This document shows positions 45,290 to 54,642 of a stretch of 64,000 nt of DNA, one piece after another. Within the stretch, counting starts at the first letter, position 1. The number at the start of each line of letters is the position of its first letter. Origin of the DNA: Ampullaceana balthica (lineage: Eukaryota; Mollusca; Gastropoda; Lymnaeidae); the NCBI GenBank assembly GCA_944989445.1, contig CALYLW010000559.1, positions 976,166-1,040,165 on the forward strand, read 5' to 3'. The notes beneath the pieces are model-generated. The model saw only the letters and a program-made list of their open reading frames with translations, searched no databases and was not told the DNA's origin. The position numbers and the translations under genes were made by a program.

Positions 45290-45786
45290 AATTGACATGT
45301 GTGGTATATCGAGATAGAAGCCTCAGAGATATTCTTGTAAGAAGTCATCTTCCCACAATGAAAGCACATATTGGAACAAAAGGTTGCAACCGTAACCGTT
45401 GCAATACTTGTCCATATGTGATGGAAATTAACAACATTTCTTTCCCTCTTGAAAAATTCTTAATAAAAGATGGATTCACTTGCACAAGTCGCAACGTGAT
45501 TTATGCAATTCTTTGCAAGAGGTGTAATAAAATTTACGTGGGTGAGACTGGTCGTCGTCTTGGAGATCGGTTCAGAGAACACCTGTATAATATAAATAAA
45601 CAGGCTCAATGTCCTGTTTCTAAACATTTTAACAGTGTTGACCATAACGGCATATCAGATATTGCAGTAACTGGTATTTTATATGCAAGCAATACCCATG
45701 ATAGAGTCCACATGGAAAATAGACTCATAAAAAGATTTGGTACGTTGGCTCCATATGGAATTAACCAAATTCATAATTTTACTTAA
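45280..45786 (+). pseudogene. Penelope-like element, C-terminal GIY-YIG endonuclease fragment
   Basis: 168 codons, 5'-truncated, with no ATG at the start (first codon TTG). It contains the RDRSLRDILVRSHL lead-in, the cysteine cluster GCNRNRCNTCPYV, TCTSRNVIYAILCKRC and the nuclease signature KIYVGETGRRLGDRFREHL, followed by CPVSKHFNS and HMENRLIKRFGTLAPYGIN. That is the usual linker and GIY-YIG domain of Penelope-like retroelements, whose nuclease cuts target DNA for priming. The reverse transcriptase that should precede it is missing. The frame itself is intact, with no stop. The 3' flank (45,787-46,070) has the element's usual GATGAAGGC/GCCGAAACGTTT motif and ends near AATAAA. Confidence 0.85.
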
Positions 45787-45978
45787 CTGCATAATCTTGT
45801 TCCCGTTGTGGTTTTTACTGTAACTTTGGATACTTCCCCCTTTTTGCTATATCCTGTGTCCATGTTTGTTTTTGTTTTTCCTTTCTTTTTATTTAACATA
45901 AATATTTTAAAATACAATATGTTTTAAGAATGTTATTATTACTTATGTAAGTATTGTAAGAATGTATTTTATGTTGTA

Positions 45979-46001
45979 CTGATGAAGGCATTAGCCGAAA
46001 C
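45979..46001 (+). ncRNA. hammerhead-ribozyme-like core in the Penelope-like 3' region
   Basis: CTGATGA at 45,979-45,985, a small GGC-ATTA-GCC hairpin, then GAAAC at 45,997-46,001: the conserved order of a hammerhead core. Hammerhead motifs are known in the terminal repeats of Penelope-like elements. There is one extra A before stem II. I could not assign convincing stems I and III or the cleavage site, so self-cleavage is unproven. Confidence 0.45.
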
Positions 46002-46076
46002 GTTTACTGTCGTATCAGTCTAAAAATAAAGCTCAAATTTATTGTTTTCATTGCACAATTTGTTTGTGTATTTTGT

Positions 46077-46815
46077 ATTTGAAAGTGTACAGGGCGGTGG
46101 TGCTCCCCACACTGCTATATGCGTGTGAAACATAGACTTGTATCAGCGCCATGCTAGGAAGCTTAACCACTTTCATTCAACAAGCCTCAGGAAGATCCTC
46201 GGCATAAAGTGGCAGGATAAAATACCAGACACAGTGGTACTGACCAAGGCAGGTCTCTCCAGCATATTCACACTCCTAATGCAGTCCCAGCTTCATTGGG
46301 CAGGGCACGTGGTCCGAATGCCAGACGTGAGACTGCCAAAGAGACTCTTCTATGGCAAGCTCCAGCATGGCCAGCGGTCCCACGATGGGCAAAAGAAACG
46401 CTTCAAAGACACACTGAAAGCCTCACTGAAAGCGTTTGCCATCAACCCAGACACGTGGAAACTTGCTGCAATGGACCGTTCCACCTGGCGTTCTTCCATC
46501 CACGAAGGTGCCAAGTCATGCGAGGCAAACCGGATCACCTCCACAGAAAAGAAGATGCAAGCCCGAAAGGCCCGTGCTGTCAACCCTCCTGGAGATGTCC
46601 CACTCGTCCCTTGTCCCTTCTGTTCCAGAACCTTCCGTGCAAGGATCGGCCTCATCAGCCATCTGCGCACGCACAGACAAAGCCAGTCCCAGCAACACTC
46701 GGATGACTAGAGTAGTCTTCGTCGAATCGATGGACGAACAACAATACTATCTCCATTTCTTGAGTCGTCGACTCTATGCCAGTGAGCCGTTCTACTGTCT
46801 ATTTGACATTTGAAA
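46077..46815 (+). pseudogene. 5'-truncated LINE tail (same group as LINEs A and C) with C2H2 finger
   Basis: Insert 46,085-46,807 is flanked by ATTTGAAA at 46,077-46,084 and 46,808-46,815, a likely target duplication. The translation (stop at 46,708-46,710) carries the C-terminal RT/thumb signatures LRKILGIKWQDKIPDT, LHWAGHVVRMPDVRLPKRL and KKRFKDTLKASLKAF, and ends with a zinc finger, CPFCSRTFRARIGLISHLRTH read as C-x2-C-x12-H-x3-H. An amber codon near 46,136 breaks the first part. This intact C-terminus shows what is lost in LINEs A and C. It lies directly behind the Penelope-like 3' end. Confidence 0.85.
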
Positions 46816-47429
46816 CAAGACAAAACAAGCCTGTATAACAAAGAGTGATAAATATCATTAGTTACTTTAATTACCCCCCCCCCACCCTTTAAAATAAATT
46901 CTTACCAAAAAATGCACTTTTATAAAATATCAATGATACATTAAAAAGGCAACCATTTTTCACATTAATTTTCCTTATTCTGTTTTCAAAAATCTATTAC
47001 ACTTCATCTAAACATAAAGCTATCGTGGAAGTCTTTGGATATAATTTAGAAGCCCATATACTAAAAATGAACGTATATCTTGCTAGCTCTCTCTCTCGAT
47101 CTCCTTCTCTCTATTTTTCTGTATTTCTCAGGATCATACAAGACTAAGATATTATAGCTTGTTTTTTTTATTTTAATTTTAAAACAAAGTTATTTAAATG
47201 TTATTTAATGCAGTTATCAAACCCAATAATATGACTCGTAACATATTTATTTGTGCCAAATACAGTTTCATTTTTGTGATGTACATAACGTACTTGTCAA
47301 TATTGGTATTTTTATTTTTTCAAAATAAGAAGTGAAAAAAATACCTTCACATTTGAAACAACTAATCCCGTAAAAAAAACAAAAAGCAACATTCAACGAC
47401 TAGTACAATCTTGTTACTAACGTCACTTG
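46816..47429. other. AT-rich DNA, no gene recognised
   Basis: Short CT-rich run near 47,085-47,125 and a C11 run near 46,873; nothing coding. Confidence 0.55.
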
Positions 47430-48012
47430 TACATAGTGCAAAATAAAGGTCATCACCAAAACAAAACGAGTAACTTCCATAATTTTATTAAGATCAACAC
47501 AAAACTTTATCTACATTAGGTCAAGCCTGTGTAGCAGACATCTATAAAGTTTCAAGTCTGTACAACAAAATCTTTTTGTTTCACTGGCGCTCCAAAATGT
47601 GCTCCAAATGAGCCCCCGGCGCTGCAGGCACATTTGGATCTGGCTTGCAATGTTTTCGATGACCCTCCCGCTTTCCTCCTTTGGGATCACTCTTATTGCT
47701 GCTGTGATTGCTGCCTTCAGCTCAGGGAAATTCAGGGAGTTGTTGCAATATACCCTGTCCTTAAGGTATCTACAGAGATAAAAATCTGGGGGTTCAGGTC
47801 ATGATTGCAGCAACCACTGCGGGTCACACCTGCAGCTGATCAGTCCGTCAGGTAAACGCTGCTGTAGCCATGCCAATGATTCGTTTGAGGTGTGGGGGCA
47901 GGCACCATCCTGCTGGAACCACTGGAGGAAACTGACGATTCCTCACCGTCGACCAAGTGCTGTACAAGTTATTCCAGTTTAGGTGACGGACGTTTTTTTG
48001 GTTCACCCTGTA
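47430..48012 (-). pseudogene. Tc1/mariner (IS630) family transposon relic
   Basis: The minus strand starts TACAGGGTGAACC, a typical inverted-repeat end. After a large internal loss it reads the catalytic C-terminal half in broken frames: QQDGACPHTSNESLAWLQQR (the second Asp of the DDE/D triad in QDG), a PDLNP-like block near 47,800 with a stop, and DRVYCNNSLNFPELK. It finishes with SGRVIENIASQIQMCLQRRG, at about 47,680-47,620. The N-terminal DNA-binding part is deleted. Frames shift at least twice. Non-functional. Confidence 0.7.
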
Positions 48013-48815
48013 TTACTTTTGTGATCAAAACAGATTGAATAAATCATAAATGAGAAAAGGATATAAAAGAAAAATTATTTTTAATTTTTTTTCTTTAAAA
48101 TGATATTAAATTTTTACATCGTTTCAAAACACTTAAATTGCGCAAGAAATGCATTTTAATACACTGATGAGTAGTTTCCTTCAAAGTTTTGAACCTTGTA
48201 ATAATATTAGTTATAATGATATCAATAATTATAATCTCCTAAATATTATCTTATATATTATCTTTATTTTTTGTTACATATTTCTTACAAAGTAATGGCA
48301 CATTTAAAAAAATAAAAACAGCATAAATTAGTACATATTTCTTCAAATTAAGAAATTGAATTAAAAATGTCAGCTTAAATTATATAATCGTATATTATAT
48401 TGATACTAAGGTGATATTTAGAATTGTTTATCAAATCGTAACGGAGAAAACAAGAGAAAGAATGAACATAGCAGATGAAAAATGACAATAATAATTTAAA
48501 ACAAGTTTTAGAAAAAATCAATAAAGATAATATTTATATTTCAGCTGTGAATCAGAAACACGCTTTTTTAAAATTCAATAATTAATTCTTTCACCTTTAA
48601 GTGTAAGGGTAAATTACGTATAAGGTTGTTTTTTTTTAAAATTGCTTTGGATTTCGGTAGCAATTACGTTAAGTATTAATAATTATGCCTTTAAATAGCT
48701 ACAAAAAATAACAAATACAAAAAACTAACCAGAAAATGTATTATTTAATAATAATTTACCTGTGGTTTTCAAATTTAAATAAAAACAACCCGTAAAAAAC
48801 CAAGTTTTTGACTAT
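48013..48815. other. AT-rich DNA, no gene recognised
   Basis: Very AT-rich with no coding or structural signal apart from the leader (CCCGTAAAAAAC, TTTTTGACT) of the element that follows. Confidence 0.6.
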
Positions 48816-49272
48816 AAATCCTTTATGTACGAGAAGTAATTAAAAGAATGTTCATTATAATACGCAGCGCCAGACCATCCAGAAATACAAAATTGCAGTT
48901 GTGTCGTAAAACGTGTTTAATATAATGCGCACCGATCAGGAATATGTTTATAAAAAGAGCTGTCAATAAAATACGCACCTTATTGCGCGACAGAAAGGTT
49001 GTTCAATATAATACGCACCGCGACGCTCTATCTCAAAAAATAGCATGATACATAGGAATAAATAAAATAATCTAAAAAATCAATAATTTAATTACGGTAC
49101 ATGCGATCGATCTGAAATTTTGATACATTGTTTTTATCATCGGTACGAAACCGCCTGCAAAATTTCAGCTCACTATCTTGCGAGCAAGTGGGTTAAAAAT
49201 CGATCAAAAGTTTTGGCGACAAGCAATCAAGCAAGGTCCGCCGCAGACACCACGAGTTAATATAAAGGATTT
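48816..49272. mobile_element. short inverted-terminal element, copy 4
   Basis: 457 bp from AAATCCTTTATG to TATAAAGGATTT. The interior closely follows the palindrome-centre copy (ATAATACGCAGCGC; ATAATGCGCACCGATC). Confidence 0.65.
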
Positions 49273-49383
49273 TTAAAAAAAAACAATACTATTCCACAAT
49301 GCAATTTAAAAAGAAATTAAAAAATGGGTAAAAAAACAGATTTTTAACTTAAAAAAAACCGTAAAAAACAAGTTTTTGACTAT

Positions 49384-49655
49384 AAATCCTTTATATTGGA
49401 TACATAACTAAAAGAAAGTTCATAATAATACGCAGCGCAAGACAATCCAAAAATCGAAAATGTTAGTTATGTCTCAGAAAACATGTTTAATATAATGCGG
49501 ACCGAGCGGGAATATATTTTTAAATAGTAACGTCAATATAATACCGAATGGCGCAACAGGAAAGTATTAAAAAGGTCGTTCAATATAACACGCACCACGA
49601 CACTCTATCTCAAAAATTAACATGATGCATAGAGATAAATAAAATAATCTAAAAA
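49384..49655. mobile_element. short inverted-terminal element, copy 5 (right end missing)
   Basis: Starts AAATCCTTTATAT and repeats the ATAATACGCAGCGC and ATAATGCGGACCGAGC blocks, but homology stops near 49,655 before the right terminus. Confidence 0.55.
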
Positions 49656-50369
49656 TTCAATGCGTCCATCTCTGTCAACATACAACCATGCGTCAAACAT
49701 ATGCAGTGTGTCTCCGAAGCACAATGATTGAAAGTACACAAGAAAATGTTACTTGTACGACAAATCTTCAGAGAGATGATATTCCACTGAACACATGCAG
49801 AATAATAATCTCTACACTACAACCAATATGCTTGACGCCCACGCTCTTATTTTTTTTTGACATATAAAATTGAAAGGAAATCGTAGTGCTTGTGAATAGT
49901 GTTTTTTTCTTATACGACTAGTCTGTCGCATTATAATTGAACTATCAACAAGATGAGACTCGCTGTTAATAGGTTGGTTTAAATTTAAATTTCAAAATTT
50001 GTCTCTGTTAACATCTTCAACAACAGCAAAGTCTAATACGTTTTTAAGACAAAACAATTTCCACTAAATATTAAGACGAGACACAAAAACTTATTAAAGG
50101 ATTATTAGAGCTCGGCTAAGTTTCCTCCTAAGAAATCAAGACTTGAATGAGGTTTTAAAATGTTAACAAAAGGCGTTAACAATAACTATTAACAATAAAT
50201 AGTAATTTTTGAAGAAAAAAAAAGTTATAAAATTGTTTAAATGCATATCTTTCAACAAACGCTTGAAATGAAATGCCTGCATTGATATTAAAAAATATGT
50301 ATACATATTATGTCAAGGTTGGTTTTAGCGGCGGTCTTATTTTAGATTTTGCGAATATTTACTTTGATT
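49656..50369. other. no gene recognised
   Basis: AT-rich sequence between the element above and the minisatellite. Confidence 0.55.
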
Positions 50370-51328
50370 ACCGTATCCCTTTGATTACCGTAAGTCCTTT
50401 GATTACCATATCCCTTTGATTACCATATCCCTTTGATTACCGTATCCCTTTGATTACCGTATGTCCTTTGACTAACGTATCCCTGTTATTTAGGTATGTT
50501 CTTTGATTACCGTATCCCTTTGATTACCGTATGTCCTATGATTACCGTATCCCTTTGATTACCGTATGTCTTTTGATTACCGTATGTCCTTTGATTAACT
50601 TATCCCTGTTATTACCGTATGTCCTTTGATTACCGTATCCCTTTGATTAACGTATCCCTTTGATTAACGAATCCCTGTTATTACCGTATGCCCTTTGATT
50701 ACCGTATGCCCTTTGATTACCGTATACCTTTGATTACCGCATGTCCTTTGATTACCGTATCCCTTTGATTACCGTATGTCCTATGATTACCGTATCCCTT
50801 TGATTATCGTATGTCCTTTGATTACCGTATGTCCTTTGATTAACTTATCCCTGTTATTACCGTATGTCCTTTGATTAACTCATCCCTGTTATTACCGTCT
50901 GTCCTTTGATTACCGTATCCCTTTAATTAACGTATCCCTGTTATTACCGTATGTCCTTTGTTTACCGTATACCTTTGATTACCGCATGTCCTTTGATTAC
51001 CGTATCCCTTTGATTACCGTATGTCCTTTGATTACCGTATGTCCTTTGATTACCTTATGTCATTTGATTACCGTATCCCTTTGATTACCGTATGTCCTTT
51101 GATTACCGTATACCTTTGATTACCGTATGTCTTTGATTACCGTATGTTCTTTGATTAACGTATCCATTTGATTACCATATCCCTTTGATTACCGTATGTC
51201 CTTTAATTACGGTATCCCTTTGATTACCGTATGTCCTTTGATTACCGTATCCCTTTGATTACCGTATATCCTTTGATTACCGTATCCCTTTGATTACCGT
51301 AGGTCCTTTGATTACCGTATCCCCTTTG
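50370..51328. repeat. 17-18 bp minisatellite, about 55 units
   Basis: Head-to-tail CCCTTTGATTACCGTAT (17 bp) and GTCCTTTGATTACCGTAT (18 bp) units, often alternating, with variants (TTAACGTATC, CTGTTATTACC). No spacers. Confidence 0.92.
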
Positions 51329-51487
51329 CTTATGATGAAGTAAGCAGATTACTGCCGCTTTTGGTGATGGATTTATATTTCTATCAGACTGATGTGCTGC
51401 TGTTGATGAATGGTCGGTCTTTTCGTCTGTTTCCTCAATAGTAATTGACGTCATTCTGGATTTGAGGTATCTTAACAGGACCTGTGC
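51312..51487 (-). CDS. weak candidate terminal exon of a host gene
   Basis: On the minus strand a pyrimidine-rich ACTTGGTTTACAG acceptor is followed by a frame reading AQVLLRYLKSRMTSITIEET, then DEKTDHSSTAAHQSDRNINP. It looks like the polar cytoplasmic tail of a membrane protein, and the frame then runs into the minisatellite. No upstream exon is identifiable, so the product is unknown. It may be fortuitous. Confidence 0.2.
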
Positions 51488-52525
51488 CTGTAAACCAAGT
51501 AAAATCAAATTTATATCAGTGTTGTAGAGTAAAGTTTACAATCGTTAAATATATTTAAGTCTTTCTCAATGTTAGGATGACACGTTATAGCACCATACTG
51601 TCGGCACTTATAGTGCCGTGAGTCTACTTGCCAAAGGTCAAAGTGAATGTTGTGTACCGTAGTTCTTTACCACAAACATTGGGTATAATTACCACTTTAA
51701 CCAAATTAATGCTTTATGTGTGTCTCTTTCTAAAATTAAATTAAGTGGGCGCCTTATAAAATCAAAATACCGTGGGATTTTAATGTACTATCATCGGTTG
51801 AACCGATAAACGGACACAAGAGAATCTGAGAGTTCTGCCAAGATGGGACAATCGTAGCTGATATTCAAGAAGTGAGAGAGGATTCAGAAAAGTTGAATTA
51901 AGTTAGATTTTATTCTTGTAATCTCTTCAAGTCTGCATTATTTTCTTTTTTTTAGTGTAAGTGAAACATTTATTTTCATAAATTAGAAAACACAAATAAA
52001 CCTCATGATGAAATGTAATTTGTTGCATACGTTTCTTATGAGTTAGACTATCACTTTATGACTTGAAGGTTTTTTTTTCTTTAAAAAATAAATTTATATA
52101 TTAGAGCTGATACTCATCAAAAAATTGTGTTCAATTAATCTGTGAAAATTAATGGATTAATCGATTAATTTATTTATATTTTTTATAACGCATATATAGA
52201 TCCCGTTAAGTCGCGATTCATTACTTCGCGAAATCGCTTTGGTTACTGTAATTACAATGGCTCCCAATAGCAAATTAGCCGTGATATGCAAGAAATAAGG
52301 AAAAAAAAACTTTTTGTTTACGCATGCACGTCTAAATAAATAATAATAATACGAGGGGAAAGTGAAAGTAACAAAATATAAAAGAGTTAATAAATTTTTA
52401 AAAAATATAACTTTTCTTAAATTTTAATAGAATTTTAATCGATTAGATTAATTTTAATCGATTAATTTTTTAACGTTTAATGGATTATTTAATCTTTAAT
52501 TTCCTCAGCAAACTTACTGTCTATT
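51488..52525. other. AT-rich DNA flanking the LTR array
   Basis: No gene recognised. Several TTAATCGATTAATT-like palindromic words at 52,135-52,465. The five bases CTATT at 52,521-52,525 would be one half of the array's target duplication. Confidence 0.5.
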
Positions 52526-52568
52526 TGTGGCGATATTTTATGGAATCTTAGGTGGCTCGTTGACTAGG

Positions 52569-52626
<58 letters not shown>

Positions 52627-52980
52627 TAAGTTGATCTCGCTCACAAGGTATACTTTAGTGATCTGCTCGCATACGATAATCAACAAACTAAAAGGTTGAA
52701 TTTTAACACAATTTAATTTAGTATACACTTTGTACAATGATGGGATGGCTGCAAGGCAATGTCCCCTTTACATAACATTAATCATCATTAGGCTATGCTT
52801 GCAATTAACTCTATGTTAATGGTGGGTACTTATAGTTGCACTGTATGCTGTGGGTCGTCTCGTCTACTCCGGGTTCCCTCTGTAGCTAGGCGGGTAGGGG
52901 TGCCTCACGAGCTCCACTGGTTGTGCTTAGTACTGATGTTGGCTGCAGGTGTCCTTGCCCCACCCGTGTCCTCTGTAAGG

Positions 52981-53195
52981 ATTGCTAAGGATTGCTCCAT
53001 CAAATTAACGGTCTATGACGGTGATGCGTCCATTTTTGAATATTTATGTGAAATTTTGTGTGTGTAACTATGTTTAGGAAGATTTAGAGTTCAATGTGTT
53101 TTATCTAGTTGTTTAACATGTTTGTAAAGCGCTGTGAGCCCAGCTGTAGGCTGGGGTACTGCGCTATATAAGTGAACAAATAATAATAATAATAA
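52981..53195 (+). mobile_element. short retroposon (SINE-like) inserted in LTR1
   Basis: 215 bp absent from LTR2 and LTR3. It ends GTAAAGCGCTGTGAGC, then GCGCTATATAAGTG and an (AAT)n tail, a 3' end common to many aquatic-animal SINE/LINE tails. Flanked by TAAGG at 52,976-52,980 and 53,196-53,200. The first 20 bases hold a 10 bp duplication. Confidence 0.75.
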
Positions 53196-54288
53196 TAAGG
53201 GGCGGGATGGTTGGTTCTGCAAGTCCGTCCTGGCCGATGCGCTCGGTTCACTGGCTTTGATAACAACGGTGTCAACTCTGGGTCACCTTGCCCTACGCCG
53301 TATTCCCTCAGTTGATGGGGCGGACGCAGTTGGTACTGCAAGGTCGTTCCTCTGGCTGGCGTGTTGAGTAAGTAGGTCACTGGTGCGTGCTCCTGATACT
53401 CGATGCTTGGGGGTGTGTTGGCTATCTCGTCTCGGGTTAAGACGGCATCAACTTTCACAGGAAGTGTGATAGTTGGCTTTCGCACTCACGTGTGTGATGT
53501 GCGAGCTTCGGGGCACAGCTATGTGTGGCAACCGGCTTCGATTGGTACGGTGTGTGACCAATCGGGTATGACGAAAAGTCAGCCTGGGTTGGACTGGACA
53601 GGAGTGCGTGTTGCCTCTCTGCACAGGTCCGGTATCCAGGAACCAGAATAAAACAGAAAAGAATACTAGGGTAGTTTCTCTAATTTAGTCTGTCTATATT
53701 CCACCTTCCGACAACCAAGCCTTCAGAGCAAGGTGCCAAAAGTGGATTACATATATTCATGTACAATGTGAATTATTAATTTATAAATGGGGGGGTGTGC
53801 TTAGACTGGGTCTAAGTCTTAAACCACGGATGCAGACCTAGCTGGCTGACACCCGGGCACATGGTTCAACATACATAAATACCTTAAATGCATTAAATGC
53901 ATCTTATTTTGTGAAAATCTAGCTCAAACCATCCATTCGATGGAGAGCGTGGGTAATCACACAGTTAAATAACAACATGGAATGTTCACGTGTCCCACGT
54001 GGTCCCGCATGGCGAGCTGTCGACCGTGGGGTTTAAACATTTCAACAATTTTACAACCGGAAAATTCAATGGTTCATATCTAAGTATTTACATGTAATGC
54101 ATACAATACAAATACGGCAAATAAAGCTAGAGCTCACTCTTACCAGATTCTGGGTTTTGGATGTACTTGTCGGCTCTCTTGACCAAGGATGCGCACAGAT
54201 AGAATCTTGACGCGAATACTACACTTCGTTTGTTCTGATGCTGTGGTCGTTGGCCGGAAAAGAAGAGAACGAGATCCCGGGGTGCGCT

Positions 54289-54300
54289 GGTATTTATACC
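54289..54300 (-). promoter_or_regulatory. TATA box of the array LTR
   Basis: GGTATAAATACC on the minus strand, about 210 bases into the LTR, in a GC-richer context. Repeated at 58,852-58,863 and in LTR3. Transcription would start near 54,265. Confidence 0.55.
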
Positions 54301-54508
54301 CTGAGGGGCGGTTTTGTCCAGTTGTGTCCGATTGGCCTCTAATTATTTTCCATCTCACAAAGAGGTTGGACTCTTTCACCTGACATCTTTGCATATTTAA
54401 TAGGGTTCCGTTGACACAGGCGAGCTAATCAAGCGTGTGTGAGTTATCCCCCTTGTTTCACCCGTAGGCTGGGTAGCAGATATTTGAGTCAACACAAATT
54501 TCGTCACA

Positions 54509-54548
54509 GAGGCCCTTTTTTTGAGATAATTCATCTTGATGAATTATC
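54509..54548 (-). promoter_or_regulatory. polypurine tract and adjoining perfect stem-loop, unit 1
   Basis: Minus strand: an 11 bp perfect stem with a 2-base loop (54,548-54,525), two bases, then AAAAAAAGGGCCTC (54,522-54,509) and the LTR start TGTGACG. Repeated at 59,072-59,111 and 63,636-63,675. Confidence 0.75.
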
Positions 54549-54642
54549 TAAGAGTGGACGACAATTATCTGCGATGAGGCTCCGATCGGCTTCCGCACGT
54601 CCCTAATTTTGGCATTGAGTAGAGCATCTAGCATTTATTTGG

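Larger units (their letters stand above)
52526..54508 (-). repeat. LTR1 (1983 bp, mosaic)
   Basis: TGTGGCG on the plus strand to CGTCACA, i.e. TGTGACG to CGCCACA in element orientation. It is longer than LTR2 because of a (TA)n expansion at 52,572-52,622 and a 215 bp insertion. Bases up to 53,698 diverge from LTR2; everything after is identical. Confidence 0.88.

Noticed and set aside
47599..47781. Plus-strand 60-codon frame
   Set aside because: Antisense of the mariner-like transposase relic on the minus strand.
50370..51328. CRISPR-like array
   Set aside because: The repeats are contiguous with no unique spacers, in eukaryotic DNA; it is a minisatellite.
52795..53067. Plus frame MLAINSMLMVGTYSCTVCCG and its relatives at 57,597 and 62,160
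   Set aside because: It occurs in LTR sequence on the strand opposite to the element, differs between LTR copies by frame-changing indels and has no domain.
54140..54394. 84-codon minus-strand frame in each array LTR
   Set aside because: It spans the TATA box and ends at a splice-donor-like sequence, and has no recognisable features; more likely U3/R sequence than a gene.
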